A DNA stretch of 38,007 nt from CAZPXF01 sp964590945 (GCA_964590945.1 CAZPXF010000008.1:1-38007); one strand, 5' to 3'; shown: positions 6,563-15,185, counted from the stretch's first letter. Numbers and translations are program-made. The notes: generated from the letters alone by a model not told the origin.

Positions 6563-6591
6563 TTGCAAATTGGTGGAACTTTCCATATAAT
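6563..6591 (+). promoter_or_regulatory. Strong promoter reading into a gene-poor stretch
   Basis: TTGCAA (6563-6568), 17 nt, TATAAT (6586-6591). The next supported gene starts at 6955, so the leader would be about 350 nt. In between are only short frames, including a 29-codon one at 6630-6719 (ATG ... TAA) with an internal GTG preceded by GGAGGG, and AT-rich DNA. No terminator-like hairpin with a T-run is obvious. The stretch may be a long leader, a small RNA or a small peptide gene; I cannot decide. Confidence 0.6.
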
Positions 6592-6954
6592 TTTGCATAC
6601 AGGAAGACAGCATTTTCCGTTTCAGCCATGTTTCAGGTGAAGGAGGGATGTCTTCAGGTGAGAATTTTCCGTGTGATCATTTCATTTTTTCAGAATGATT
6701 CTTATTACAGATCTTAATTCTCAATAGATTATTTTCTTAATTATTTTCAACAGTTATTATAACATGAATCAGAGTTTATTGAATTAGTATAGTATATGCA
6801 GCTACTGTAAATTATTTTCATTGATAACTGTCTTCCTGTCAGCAGAAGTATTTCCCAGAAGAAGGAGTAATATATCACAGATTTCCGGAGAGCACCCGTT
6901 GATTTTCTGGAAAATACGGAAGCCATGGCTGTCTTTGTGGAAGAGGAGATTACG

Positions 6955-7173
6955 ATGGAGGAGGAAAAAGCATATAGGGAATTATTTTCCGAACTTGAAA
7001 AATATGAGCGCAATGGGATCGATATGCTTTTGGACGGTTATCCGGCAAGTCCGCAGCAGATCGTGACGGCGCATATGGTTCGAGAGAGCGCATCCTACAT
7101 GAGAGATTATGTTTTGGGCGAGGATGGATGTATCGAAGAACTGTGTTTCAATCAACTGGATTATTCTGTTTAA
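6955..7173 (+). CDS. Small hypothetical protein, 72 aa
   Basis: A small, acidic, soluble protein: MEEEKAYRELFSELEKYE, then a region containing GYPASPQQIVTAHMVRE, then YMRDYVLGEDG. It is mostly helical with no signal peptide, membrane helix or metal motif. ATG 6955 is chosen because GAGGAG lies about 6 nt upstream; an ATG at 6925 is in frame but has no SD. The phrase 'SPQQIV.AHMVRE..SYMRDYV' looks like conserved core rather than chance coding. The codon use matches neighbours. Function unknown. It precedes the GH18 gene by 45 nt; a TATAAT-like element just before that gene suggests separate transcription. Confidence 0.65.
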   Translation: MEEEKAYRELFSELEKYERNGIDMLLDGYPASPQQIVTAHMVRESASYMRDYVLGEDGCIEELCFNQLDYSV

Positions 7174-7218
7174 AAATCACTGGAAATAGTATATAATAGG
7201 TCTGAATGGAGGTGTAAC

Positions 7219-8967
7219 ATGAGCAAAGTCAGATCAAGCGGAAGCAGTCGGGAAAGACAGCTTCAAAGAAGAAGAAAAGCAAAACGTGCTCGTGCGAAGC
7301 GTAATCTCAGTATATTCCTGTTTATTATATTGCTTGCGATTGTTGGCGCAGGGGTCTTTCTTTATAAGAAATACAGTCCGTCGGATGAGAAAATGGATTT
7401 GAAAGCATATTATGATTTGAATGACGGAGAGGCCGCGATCGTTGTTAATCAGCAGGTGATCGAAGAAAAAGGAGTTATTGAGGATGGAGTGGCCTATATC
7501 GACTACAGTACAGTGAATACTTATCTGAATGACAGGTTTTATTGGGATTCCAATGAGAATGTACTTCTTTATACATTGCCGGATGATACCGTGCGCGTTG
7601 AGATTGGGAACAGCAGTTATACGGCTGCCAAAGAAGAGAAGACGACAGATTATGTGATTCTGAAGGCGGACGCAGACAGTGCGTATATCGCTCTGGATTT
7701 CATTCAGCAATACACGAACCTGTCCTTCCGGACATTTGAAGATCCTTCGAGAATTGTCATTTCCTGCAAGCAGGAATCGTTAAGTACGGCAGAGGTTAAG
7801 AAGGATTCGGAGGTTCGGTATCGTGCCGGAGTGAAAAGCGCAATTCTGGCGCAGCCAAAGAAAGGAGATTCCGTTACGGTTCTGGATGAGGAAGAAGTGT
7901 CCGGCTGGATGAAAGTTTGTACGGCAGACGGACTGATCGGCTATATCAGGGATTCTGCGGTACAGACGCCGGAGACGATCACAGTACAGGCAACGTATCA
8001 GGATCCGGAATACACGTCGATTTCCAGCGATAAGCAGGTCAATCTCGCATGGCATCAGGTGACGTCCGAGGCGGCGAATGAGACGGATCTTTCAAAGATT
8101 GCAGCCGCAAAAGGCATTAACGTAGTATCGCCAACATGGTTTTCATTAAGCGACAATGAAGGTTCGCTGGCCTCTCTTGCGAGCGGGGACTATGTGACGT
8201 ATGCGCATAAAATGGGAATCGATGTGTGGGCGGTTGTTGATAACTTCACATATGATGTGGATGCGGGGTCGATGCTTGGACGCACGTCGGTCCGCCAAAG
8301 CTTTGTGAACCAGTTGATTGCTGCGGTTTTGAAGTGCGGGGCGGATGGGATCAACGTAGACTTCGAGCAGCTTCAGGCCGAGGATGGAGATGGCTTTATC
8401 CAGTTTGTCCGTGAATTATCCGTACAGTGCCGGAAGAATCAGATCGTCCTTTCCGTAGATAATTATGTGCCGGGATATACGGACTATTACCACAGGAAAG
8501 AACAGGGGATTGTTGCGGATTATGTGGTTATCATGGGATATGACGAGCATTTCAACGGTTCTGAGGAAGCCGGTTCCGTCGCATCTATTGGATATGTGAA
8601 GACCGGCATTGAAGATACATTGGCGGATGTTCCGGCAAATAAAGTGATCAATGCACTTCCTTTTTACACACGTTTGTGGAAGGAGGAAAATGGAACTGTT
8701 TCCTGCGAAGGCAGCCTGGGAATGAGCGCCGCGGCAGCGGCAGTAGAGAATGCAGGAGTATCCGCGACATGGGACGAAGAGACACAGCAGAATTATGCCG
8801 AATGGCAGTCGGACGGCGCAGTCTACAGGATTTGGCTTGAGGATCAGCAGTCTATCCAGAAGAAGCTGGATGTGATGAGCGGATATGACCTTGCCGGCGT
8901 GGCGGCATGGAAGCTGGGACTGGAAACATCTGATATTTGGGATATAATTCTAAAATATGTGAACTGA
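7219..8967 (+). CDS. Membrane-anchored GH18 hydrolase with SH3-like domain (SleL/YdhD type)
   Basis: A 582-aa cell-surface glycosidase. A very basic N-terminus (residues 1-29) and one transmembrane helix (about 31-48) anchor it with the rest outside. Residues about 60-185 resemble the copper-amine-oxidase-N/stalk-like beta domain found in many clostridial wall enzymes; about 195-250 is an SH3b-type domain (YRAGVKSAILAQPKKGD ... GWMKVCTADGLIGYI); about 270-580 is a GH18 barrel. The catalytic motif is D376-G-I-N-V-D-F-E383, with the acid/base Glu intact. Asn replaces the middle Asp of DxxDxDxE, as in the spore-cortex N-acetylglucosaminidase SleL group. It probably acts on peptidoglycan rather than chitin. 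ATG 7219 follows GGAGGTG. Monocistronic; a terminator lies downstream. Confidence 0.88.
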   Translation: MSKVRSSGSSRERQLQRRRKAKRARAKRNLSIFLFIILLAIVGAGVFLYKKYSPSDEKMDLKAYYDLNDGEAAIVVNQQVIEEKGVIEDGVAYIDYSTVNTYLNDRFYWDSNENVLLYTLPDDTVRVEIGNSSYTAAKEEKTTDYVILKADADSAYIALDFIQQYTNLSFRTFEDPSRIVISCKQESLSTAEVKKDSEVRYRAGVKSAILAQPKKGDSVTVLDEEEVSGWMKVCTADGLIGYIRDSAVQTPETITVQATYQDPEYTSISSDKQVNLAWHQVTSEAANETDLSKIAAAKGINVVSPTWFSLSDNEGSLASLASGDYVTYAHKMGIDVWAVVDNFTYDVDAGSMLGRTSVRQSFVNQLIAAVLKCGADGINVDFEQLQAEDGDGFIQFVRELSVQCRKNQIVLSVDNYVPGYTDYYHRKEQGIVADYVVIMGYDEHFNGSEEAGSVASIGYVKTGIEDTLADVPANKVINALPFYTRLWKEENGTVSCEGSLGMSAAAAAVENAGVSATWDEETQQNYAEWQSDGAVYRIWLEDQQSIQKKLDVMSGYDLAGVAAWKLGLETSDIWDIILKYVN

Positions 8968-9032
8968 CATGAGGAATTGAAGAACGCAGAGCGCGCAGCA
9001 ATTCATATGTCAGGATCGGGAAAGAATTTATA

Positions 9033-9074
9033 AATAAGATGGCGGGTGGGAACATTTGCCATCTTATTATTTTT
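9033..9074 (+). terminator. Terminator after GH18 gene
   Basis: AATAAGATGGC (9033-9043) pairs perfectly with GCCATCTTATT (9058-9068), followed by ATTTTTG. Confidence 0.88.
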
Positions 9075-9137
9075 GTTGCCAGTCATGCGAAAGGAAGCTC
9101 TGGCGAATCTTTTTTTATGAAATATTCGATAAAACGT

Positions 9138-9166
9138 TACAGATTTCGTCATAGTGTGATATAATG
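9138..9166 (+). promoter_or_regulatory. Promoter of DivIVA-like gene
   Basis: TTACAG (9138-9143), 17 nt, TATAAT (9161-9166), 46 nt upstream of the start codon at 9213. Confidence 0.75.
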
Positions 9167-9212
9167 GTCTCTGTATTGGCACGGAGAAATAGTTTGTAGA
9201 AGGAGACAGATC

Positions 9213-9932
9213 ATGGCTAACGAGAATATGTTTGAAATTGTAAAAAGAGGATACGACCAGCAGCAGGTCTTGGAATATGTAGAGAAGCTCGAGATGACGA
9301 TTAAGAAACAGAAGATCGGATATGAAAACAGGATGAAGCAGCTTCAGGCTCAGGTTGAGAAGAATCGCAAGTATGCTGACAATGCAGATAAGATTTCCGA
9401 ATTGGTGCTGGACGCAGAGATCCGCGCAGACAAGATTAACGCAGAGGCGAAGGAGAAGGCCGAAGCGCTTCTTCGCAAAGCGGTAGAGTCTGCCAAAGCG
9501 ACAGAAAAAGAAAATGCTGTCAAGAAGGAGCAGGCAGAGGAAGAAGTTCGTCAGATCATTAAAGAAGGAAGAGACAGAGCCAATCGTCTGATGGAGGCGA
9601 AGCTTGCGGAGCGTCTGCAGGAAAAGAAGGAGCTGGAGAGACAGATCGAGGAACAGAAGAAGATAGGCGATAAAGTATATGCAGACATCTGCAATAAGAT
9701 TTTTGCAGCCAACAAGGTCATGAACCAGCTTGCAGTGAAGGTTGAGCATGCGAATGCGGATATTGATGAGATCGCAAAGACATTGCCGGAGAGTCTGCAG
9801 AGCGTGATGGAGCGTCAGGATAAAAAGGCGGCAGCAAAGGCAGCGAAGAAGCCGGATGCCAATGCTGAGACGAAGGTGATCGATACGGATGAAGTGAAAG
9901 AGATGCTTTCAGAGGCGATCGCAGAACAATAG
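9213..9932 (+). CDS. DivIVA-like coiled-coil protein
   Basis: A 239-aa protein that begins MFEIVKRGYDQQQVLEYVEKLE, the DivIVA N-terminal signature (F-x-x-V-x-R-G-Y-D-x-x-Q-V-x-x-Y-x-x-x-L). It continues as an almost unbroken charged coiled coil from about residue 25 to 165 with Glu/Lys/Ala/Arg heptads. The C-terminal third is Ala/Lys-rich, with another short helix at the end. DivIVA-family proteins sit at curved membrane, poles and septa and recruit division, wall-growth or sporulation proteins. It is shorter at the N-terminal crossed-loop region than Bacillus DivIVA, so membrane binding is not assured. ATG 9213 has AAGGAGA upstream. Its own promoter and a downstream terminator make it monocistronic. 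Confidence 0.82.
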   Translation: MANENMFEIVKRGYDQQQVLEYVEKLEMTIKKQKIGYENRMKQLQAQVEKNRKYADNADKISELVLDAEIRADKINAEAKEKAEALLRKAVESAKATEKENAVKKEQAEEEVRQIIKEGRDRANRLMEAKLAERLQEKKELERQIEEQKKIGDKVYADICNKIFAANKVMNQLAVKVEHANADIDEIAKTLPESLQSVMERQDKKAAAKAAKKPDANAETKVIDTDEVKEMLSEAIAEQ

Positions 9933-9983
9933 AACTTACATATTTTATACGATAAGAAATAATTAAAAAGAACTAATGAGGAT

Positions 9984-10027
9984 TCCCGATGCATATATTT
10001 TTATGAAATGTTGTATCGGGAGTTTTT
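9984..10027 (+). terminator. Terminator overlapping the leader of cwlD
   Basis: TCCCGAT (9984-9990) pairs with ATCGGGA (10015-10021), extendable by 3 bp through a G-U pair, followed by GTTTTT. The right arm contains the only SD-like sequence (GGGAG, 10018-10022) before cwlD. Confidence 0.65.
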
Positions 10028-10034
10028 GCCCAGA

Positions 10035-10748
10035 ATGAAAAAGATTCGTATTTTGATGGTTTTGTTCTTTTTGGTTCCCGGTATCTGCGCGGTCCGGACA
10101 GTTTATCTTTCTGTTTCGGGCAGCGCAGATAAGGGCGAGGAGAAGTATGTGATCATCGATGCCGGACACGGCGGAGTTGATTCGGGAAAGGTTGGAGTAA
10201 ACGGCGTTTTGGAGAAGGAACTGAATCTTCAGATCGCAAAGAAATTGGAGGCGCTTCTGAATAAGGCGGGATACCGGACGTCCCTCACAAGGACAGAGGA
10301 TGCCGGACTTTATGAAGAAAGCTCCGGCAGTAAAAAGGCGGAGGATCTGAAGAACCGCTGTACTTTTATTAATGAAGAAAAACCGGATCTTGTAGTCAGT
10401 ATCCATCAGAACAGTTACACAGACGCATCGGTACATGGAGCGCAGGTATTTTATTTTACGCATTCATCGGATGCGGAGGCTATGGCCCGGATATTTCAGC
10501 AATGTCTGTGCGGGATCGATCCGTCAAATACAAGAGCGGCCAGGGCAAATGATACGTATTATCTCCTGAAGAAAACAGAAGTTCCGGTCGTGATCGCGGA
10601 ATGCGGGTTTCTGAGTAATCCGGAGGAAGCAGAAAAGCTGACGCAGGAGTCTTATCAGGACGAAGTGGCCGGGGCGCTCTGTAAAGGAGTGCAGATGTGT
10701 TTGGACGGCAATCACGGGCAGAGCATTGACACTGAGGAAGCGAAATGA
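10035..10748 (+). CDS. cwlD: N-acetylmuramoyl-L-alanine amidase, CwlD type
   Basis: A 237-aa exported Amidase_3 enzyme. CwlD removes peptide stems from spore peptidoglycan as the first step to muramic delta-lactam, which cortex-lytic enzymes need for germination. An N-terminal signal/anchor helix (about 5-24) is followed by the catalytic domain: DAGHGG with zinc ligand H45, E60 in VLEKELN, H124 in SIHQN, and catalytic E189 in AECGFLSN. The length and domain layout match CwlD rather than longer autolysins with wall-binding domains. Start: ATG 10035 is preferred because it lies past a terminator-like hairpin and has GGGAG 12 nt upstream; ATG 10008 is in frame but lies inside the hairpin. Another spore-wall function in a window already rich in them. 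Confidence 0.87.
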   Translation: MKKIRILMVLFFLVPGICAVRTVYLSVSGSADKGEEKYVIIDAGHGGVDSGKVGVNGVLEKELNLQIAKKLEALLNKAGYRTSLTRTEDAGLYEESSGSKKAEDLKNRCTFINEEKPDLVVSIHQNSYTDASVHGAQVFYFTHSSDAEAMARIFQQCLCGIDPSNTRAARANDTYYLLKKTEVPVVIAECGFLSNPEEAEKLTQESYQDEVAGALCKGVQMCLDGNHGQSIDTEEAK

Positions 10749-10796
10749 TAAATTAAAGTAAATGATTTTAATACTACACAAAGAGAGGGTGAATGT

Positions 10797-12395
10797 ATGC
10801 GCAAAGGGATTCAGATACTTAAGATACTTGTTCTTTTCCTGCTGTTTGGTTTGTTTGCGTCCGGAACGATTCCTTCCGCCTGTTTGAGAGCGGAAGCTGC
10901 GGAGGCAGGTTCCGAAACGGTATTAAAAGGATGGCAGACGAATGCAGCAGGAAAGAAGCAATACTATGTAAACGGGGAAAAGGCTACAGGGCTGAAAAAG
11001 ATCGGTTCCAAGTGGTATTTTTTCGATAATAAAGGTATCATGAGAACCGGTACGGTTCAGAGCGGTAACTGGACTTACTATCTGAATAGCAAGGGTGTTC
11101 TTGAAGCAAGAAAAAAGGGCACGAAGACTTATTATTATTCCAAAAAAAGCAAGGTAGTGAAGCAGAAAGGGAAAAGCGCCGTATATTATTATGCAAATGG
11201 TAAAAAGATGAGCAAAACAGATGCGGCGGATTTTGACACTTCATGGAAGGCGCAGATAATCGTGAATGCGATCACAACATCTAAGATGAGCAAAGCAAAG
11301 AAGCTGAAAACGTGTTTTGAGTGGGTGATGGCAAAGAATTACAAGACATGGAGGAAATTCAGTCCGAAAAAGGGATGGCCTGCGACATATGCGAGCGATC
11401 ATTTTGATACGGGCTGGGGAGAGTGCCATGCGGATGCGGCGGCGTTTGCTTATCTTGCAAAGGCGCTTGGATATAAGAAAGTGTACGTCTGCAATGATTG
11501 CGATGGCTCCGGAGGAAGGGGTCATTCATGGGCGGAGGTTAATGGCAAGGTATACGATCCGCTGTTTGCCCAGGCAAAGAGTTACAAGAAGAATTATGGC
11601 GTATCCTATAAGACCTATTCACTTCGTGCAATTTTGCACGTTAAACTGTCATCTTCGCTCAGTCCGGCGTCAGTCACTTCGGTGCAGAAGATAACGATCA
11701 AAAAGACCAGCGGGGATGCCGGCACAACAACTGCTTCGGCGGAGAATCTGCAGTTAAAGAAGGAAAATGGATCCTGGTATCTGTACGAGAACGGCGAACC
11801 TGTAAAAAATGCATGGAAGACTGTGAACGGGAAGAAGTATTATTTTCAGGCGGATGGGGCGGCGGCCACATTAAGCACGAAGATTAACGGTACATACTAT
11901 GTTTTCAGCAAGAGCGGCGTATTGTACCAGCCTTCCGGCAAAAAAATCGTTACGATCGGCAGCGATAAATATCTGGTATCATCAAAAGGAAAGGCCATGA
12001 AAGGATGGTACAGGAACAAGACCTATTATTTTGATAAGACCGGTAAGATGGTTAAGGGCTGGAACAGCAGTAAGACCTTTTATTTCAATAAAACGACCGG
12101 AAAGAAGCTGACAGGCGCGCGCGTAATTAACGATAAGTTTTATGTATTTGGCTCAAATGGTAAATACAATAAAACAAAAACAGCGAAGCTTCGGAAAGCC
12201 GCGAAATATCAAAAGAGCTTTTCCGGAATACAGAAGATTCTTGGCGCGCCAAAGAAAATCAAATATTACGGAAGCAGTTGTTTCGCATACAAAGGCGAAG
12301 GCGGAGAAGATGGCGTTGCGGTCTATGACAATTTCAAATTGTCTATTTTCCGGACATCCAAAACAAAGAAAATAATTTACATGGGAGTTGAGTAA
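10797..12395 (+). CDS. Secreted transglutaminase-like protein with wall-binding repeats
   Basis: A 532-aa exported protein. A signal peptide (about residues 1-36, ending near RAEAA) is followed by several glucan/choline-binding-like repeats (about 40-140: YYVNGEKATGLKKIGSKWYFF, NWTYYLNSKGVL and so on). A transglutaminase-like cysteine-protease core follows, with Cys210 in GWGECHADAAAFAYLAKALGY, His243 in GHSWAEV and Asp254 in YDPLF. More binding repeats (about 325-470) come next, then a C-terminal domain of about 60 aa. The triad is intact, so it could cleave or cross-link peptides at the cell surface. ATG 10797 follows GAGAGGGTG. The next gene, another transglutaminase-like protein, starts within its stop codon (TAATG). 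Confidence 0.85.
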   Translation: MRKGIQILKILVLFLLFGLFASGTIPSACLRAEAAEAGSETVLKGWQTNAAGKKQYYVNGEKATGLKKIGSKWYFFDNKGIMRTGTVQSGNWTYYLNSKGVLEARKKGTKTYYYSKKSKVVKQKGKSAVYYYANGKKMSKTDAADFDTSWKAQIIVNAITTSKMSKAKKLKTCFEWVMAKNYKTWRKFSPKKGWPATYASDHFDTGWGECHADAAAFAYLAKALGYKKVYVCNDCDGSGGRGHSWAEVNGKVYDPLFAQAKSYKKNYGVSYKTYSLRAILHVKLSSSLSPASVTSVQKITIKKTSGDAGTTTASAENLQLKKENGSWYLYENGEPVKNAWKTVNGKKYYFQADGAAATLSTKINGTYYVFSKSGVLYQPSGKKIVTIGSDKYLVSSKGKAMKGWYRNKTYYFDKTGKMVKGWNSSKTFYFNKTTGKKLTGARVINDKFYVFGSNGKYNKTKTAKLRKAAKYQKSFSGIQKILGAPKKIKYYGSSCFAYKGEGGEDGVAVYDNFKLSIFRTSKTKKIIYMGVE

Positions 12396-13084
12396 TGATG
12401 AAAACAAAGACAATGAAAAAATTAAGTACGGTCATGTTGGCATTTGCGCTTGCGGCAGGGATCATCGCTGCAGCAGGAAAGGCAAATACCATGCATGCGG
12501 AGGCGGCGTCGCTGAAATCGCAGATCAATAAGATCCTGAAAAAGCAGACAAAGACGTCCGATTATACGGTTACGGAGAACGTGACAAAAGAGGACGGAAC
12601 GACGGAGAAAGTTACAAGAGACATGACCGCAAAGGAAAAGAAGGCGCAGGTATTAAAGGACAATAAGGCCAATTTAAAACGTCTCTTCAAATATATGGAG
12701 AAAACCTATGGATATGCACGTTATACAAAGGGCACTCCAACAAAGAAGGGCTGGCAGAAGACATTTGCGGCTGAGATGATTAAGAAAAAAAAGGGAAGCT
12801 GCTATCATTACGCCGCACTGTATGCATATCTGGCAAAACAGGCTACAGGTTATGAAGTTAGAATTGCACTGGGCAAGACAAAGGGCTTTGGCAATAAGAA
12901 TCAGGCGCATGCATGGGTAGAGGTTAAGATCAGTGGGGATTGGTATATTTGCGACCCGAATATGGATAAGTTTGCAGCAAATAAGAAATTAAAATATTAT
13001 CTGAAGAAACGTTCTTCTGCTTCTATGAAGAAGACCTATTACAAGTACAAAGGCGTGAAATATATTACAGTAAAAAAGCTCTAG
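12395..13084 (+). CDS. Secreted transglutaminase-like protein without repeats
   Basis: A 229-aa exported protein with a signal peptide (about 1-38, LAFALAAGIIAAAGKA ... HAEAA) and one transglutaminase-like domain. The catalytic set is visible as Cys136 in KKGSCYHYAALYAYLAKQATGY, His172 in AHAWVEV and Asp187 in ICDPNM. It lacks wall-binding repeats and is highly basic (pI well above 9 by composition). It overlaps the preceding gene's stop (TAATG) with GGGAG upstream, so the two should be translationally coupled and made together: one wall-bound, one diffusible. Substrates are unknown; a role in processing surface proteins or peptides is inference. Confidence 0.85.
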   Translation: MMKTKTMKKLSTVMLAFALAAGIIAAAGKANTMHAEAASLKSQINKILKKQTKTSDYTVTENVTKEDGTTEKVTRDMTAKEKKAQVLKDNKANLKRLFKYMEKTYGYARYTKGTPTKKGWQKTFAAEMIKKKKGSCYHYAALYAYLAKQATGYEVRIALGKTKGFGNKNQAHAWVEVKISGDWYICDPNMDKFAANKKLKYYLKKRSSASMKKTYYKYKGVKYITVKKL

Positions 13085-13099
13085 GGTTTCAGGTATTTG

Positions 13100-14167
13100 A
13101 TGAAGACGATTGTTGAAAAGACAGACAATGATAAGTTAAATACGGAGGCGATCGCGCGTGCGGGCGAGATCCTGAGAAGCGGCGGACTGGTGGCATTTCC
13201 GACCGAGACAGTCTATGGACTTGGGGCAAACGCACTGGATGAGGAGGCGGCAAGGAAGACCTATGCCGCCAAAGGCCGTCCTTCGGACAACCCGCTGATC
13301 GTCCATATTGCGAGGTTCGAGGATCTGGAAAAGGTCGCAAAGCATATTTCGGAGAAAGCATGGAAGCTTGCGCGGACATTCTGGCCGGGGCCAATGACTC
13401 TGATTTTCGATAAGACAGATATTGTCCCGCATGGTACAACCGGGGGTCTGGATACGGTAGCTGTCCGGATGCCGGTAAATCGGATCGCGCAGGAGATCAT
13501 TCTGGCCGGAGGAGGCTTTGTTTCCGCGCCGAGTGCAAATACCTCCGGAAGGCCAAGTCCGACGACCGCGCAGCATGTGAAAGCGGATCTTGACGGTAAG
13601 ATAGAAATGATTCTGGACGGCGGAGAGGCTCGGATCGGCGTGGAGTCTACGATTGTTGATATGACGGTGGATCCGCCGATGATATTAAGACCCGGAGCTG
13701 TAACCAGAGAGATGCTGGAAGAAGCGATCGGTGAGGTCGGCGTGGATATGACGTTAAGACAGGGCGTCAGCGGGGATCGTGCGCCGAAAGCCCCGGGGAT
13801 GAAGTACAGGCACTATGCGCCGAAAGCAGACCTGAAGCTGATAGCCGGGGAGCCGGATGTGGTTGTGCAGGCGATCCGGAAGCTTAGCGAGGAGCAGGAA
13901 GAGGCAGGGATTCCGGTCGGCATCATTGCGACAGAGGAAGCGAAGGATTGTTACAAGCGGGGAATTGTGAAAGTGATTGGCTCCAGAGGGGATGACGAGG
14001 CGATCGCAAGGCATCTGTACGGCATACTCAGAGAGTTTGATGAAGAGGACGTCCGGTATATTTACAGCGAGGAATTTCACACGGATGGAATGGGGACGGC
14101 GATCATGAACCGCCTCTTAAAAGCTGCCGGTTATCAGCAGCTTGACGCCGTGGAAATAATACATTGA
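13100..14167 (+). CDS. tsaC: L-threonylcarbamoyladenylate synthase (Sua5 type)
   Basis: Makes threonylcarbamoyl-AMP from threonine, bicarbonate and ATP for the universal t6A37 modification of tRNAs reading ANN codons. The 355-aa length and architecture match the two-domain Sua5/YwlC form: a YrdC-like catalytic domain with GGLVAFPTETVYGLGANA and KGRPSDNPLIVHI near the N-terminus, then a linker with APGMKYRHYAPKA, then the C-terminal Sua5 domain (about 230-350). ATG 13100 has AGG about 6 nt upstream; TTG 13097 is adjacent and cannot be excluded. It begins only 15 nt after the transglutaminase gene. The ywlC ... rpiB neighbourhood is partly shared with Bacillus subtilis. Confidence 0.93.
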   Translation: MKTIVEKTDNDKLNTEAIARAGEILRSGGLVAFPTETVYGLGANALDEEAARKTYAAKGRPSDNPLIVHIARFEDLEKVAKHISEKAWKLARTFWPGPMTLIFDKTDIVPHGTTGGLDTVAVRMPVNRIAQEIILAGGGFVSAPSANTSGRPSPTTAQHVKADLDGKIEMILDGGEARIGVESTIVDMTVDPPMILRPGAVTREMLEEAIGEVGVDMTLRQGVSGDRAPKAPGMKYRHYAPKADLKLIAGEPDVVVQAIRKLSEEQEEAGIPVGIIATEEAKDCYKRGIVKVIGSRGDDEAIARHLYGILREFDEEDVRYIYSEEFHTDGMGTAIMNRLLKAAGYQQLDAVEIIH

Positions 14168-14249
14168 CGCGCGAAGCGCGCCAGCCCGGAGGGCATGGAT
14201 TGCGGTGTGCCCTGTGGGACATAAATAATTAATCAGGAGGATAAAGAAC

Positions 14250-14687
14250 ATGAAAGTAGCATTGGGATGTGATCATGGCGGATATGATCTCAAAAAGGAG
14301 ATTATCGGTTATCTCAGGGACAAAGGTATTGAGTATGTAGATTATGGCTGCGACGGAGAACCTGTGGATTACCCGATCTATGCGAAAAAGGTTGCAAAGG
14401 CGATTCTGGATGGGGAATGTGACAAGGGTGTTCTTGTGTGCGGAACCGGAATCGGCATTTCTATCACAGCAAATAAGATTAAAGGAATCCGCTGTGCGCT
14501 TTGCTCCGATTGCTTTTCAGCAGAAGCAACACGCCTGCATAATGATGCCAATATTGTAGCAATGGGAGGAAGAGTTGTTGGACCGGGACTTGCGGTGAAG
14601 ATTGTGGATACATTCCTTCATACTCCATTTTCCAATGATGAGAGACACATCCGAAGAATTTCGATGATCGAGGACCAGTATGAGTAA
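14250..14687 (+). CDS. rpiB: Ribose-5-phosphate isomerase B
   Basis: Interconverts ribose 5-phosphate and ribulose 5-phosphate (or related sugars in RpiB-family paralogues) in the pentose phosphate pathway. The 145-aa protein begins MKVALGCDHGGYDLKKEI, with CDHGG as the phosphate/substrate loop. It has the catalytic Cys64 in VCGTGIGISITANK and the RCALCSDCFSA and HNDANIVAMGGR blocks of RpiB. ATG 14250 follows AGGAGG. It overlaps the dCMP deaminase start by 8 nt, so the two form an operon. A GC-rich stretch between tsaC and rpiB (14168-14220) forms only short hairpins without a T-run. Confidence 0.94.
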   Translation: MKVALGCDHGGYDLKKEIIGYLRDKGIEYVDYGCDGEPVDYPIYAKKVAKAILDGECDKGVLVCGTGIGISITANKIKGIRCALCSDCFSAEATRLHNDANIVAMGGRVVGPGLAVKIVDTFLHTPFSNDERHIRRISMIEDQYE

Positions 14688-15162
14688 AAGAACAGATTAT
14701 ATCAGTTGGGATGAATACTTTATGGGGGTTGCATATCTTTCCGGTATGCGGAGCAAAGACCCGAATACGCAGGTAGGAGCCTGTATCGTAAGTCAGGATA
14801 ATAAGATCCTGTCCATGGGTTATAACGGCCTTCCGATCGGTTGTCCGGACGATGATTTTCCGTGGGAGCGGGAAGGAGAACCGATGGAAACAAAATATCT
14901 GTATGTGACGCACAGTGAACTGAATGCCATTCTGAACTATCGGGGAGGTAGTTTAGAAGGAGCGAAGCTCTACGTCACTCTGTTCCCGTGCAACGAATGT
15001 GCAAAAGCAATTATCCAGTGCGGGATCAAAGAACTGATATATGCGGAAGACAAATATGCAAAGAGTTTTTCCACGATCGCATCCAAAAAAATGTTTGATA
15101 CGGCGGGAGTTCGTTATCATAAATATATCCCATCGGACAGAGAAATCTGTTTTAAAGTTTAA
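14680..15162 (+). CDS. dCMP deaminase (ComEB-like)
   Basis: A zinc-dependent deaminase converting dCMP to dUMP, the precursor for dTMP. The 160-aa protein has the cytidine-deaminase-superfamily zinc site: H78-S-E80-L-N-A-I (Glu80 as proton shuttle; Ser in the usual HAE middle position) and P103-C104-N-E-C107. N-terminal features SWDEYFMGVAYLSGMRSKDPNTQVGA and GYNGLP fit dCMP deaminases of the ComEB group. No competence genes are near. It overlaps rpiB by 8 nt, suggesting translational coupling, and ends at a good terminator. The family can be allosterically controlled by dCTP/dTTP; the sequence alone does not show this here. Confidence 0.92.
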   Translation: MSKRTDYISWDEYFMGVAYLSGMRSKDPNTQVGACIVSQDNKILSMGYNGLPIGCPDDDFPWEREGEPMETKYLYVTHSELNAILNYRGGSLEGAKLYVTLFPCNECAKAIIQCGIKELIYAEDKYAKSFSTIASKKMFDTAGVRYHKYIPSDREICFKV

Positions 15163-15185
15163 TCATATGATTTTATCAGGAAGAG

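Noticed and set aside
9003..9749. 248-codon minus-strand frame opposite the DivIVA-like gene
   Set aside because: Leu/Phe-rich antisense of a coiled-coil gene (CTT/CTC from AAG/GAG), with no SD; the plus strand has promoter, SD and family signature.
14168..14249. Terminator between tsaC and rpiB
   Set aside because: GC-rich short hairpins without a following T-run; rpiB likely stays in the same transcript.
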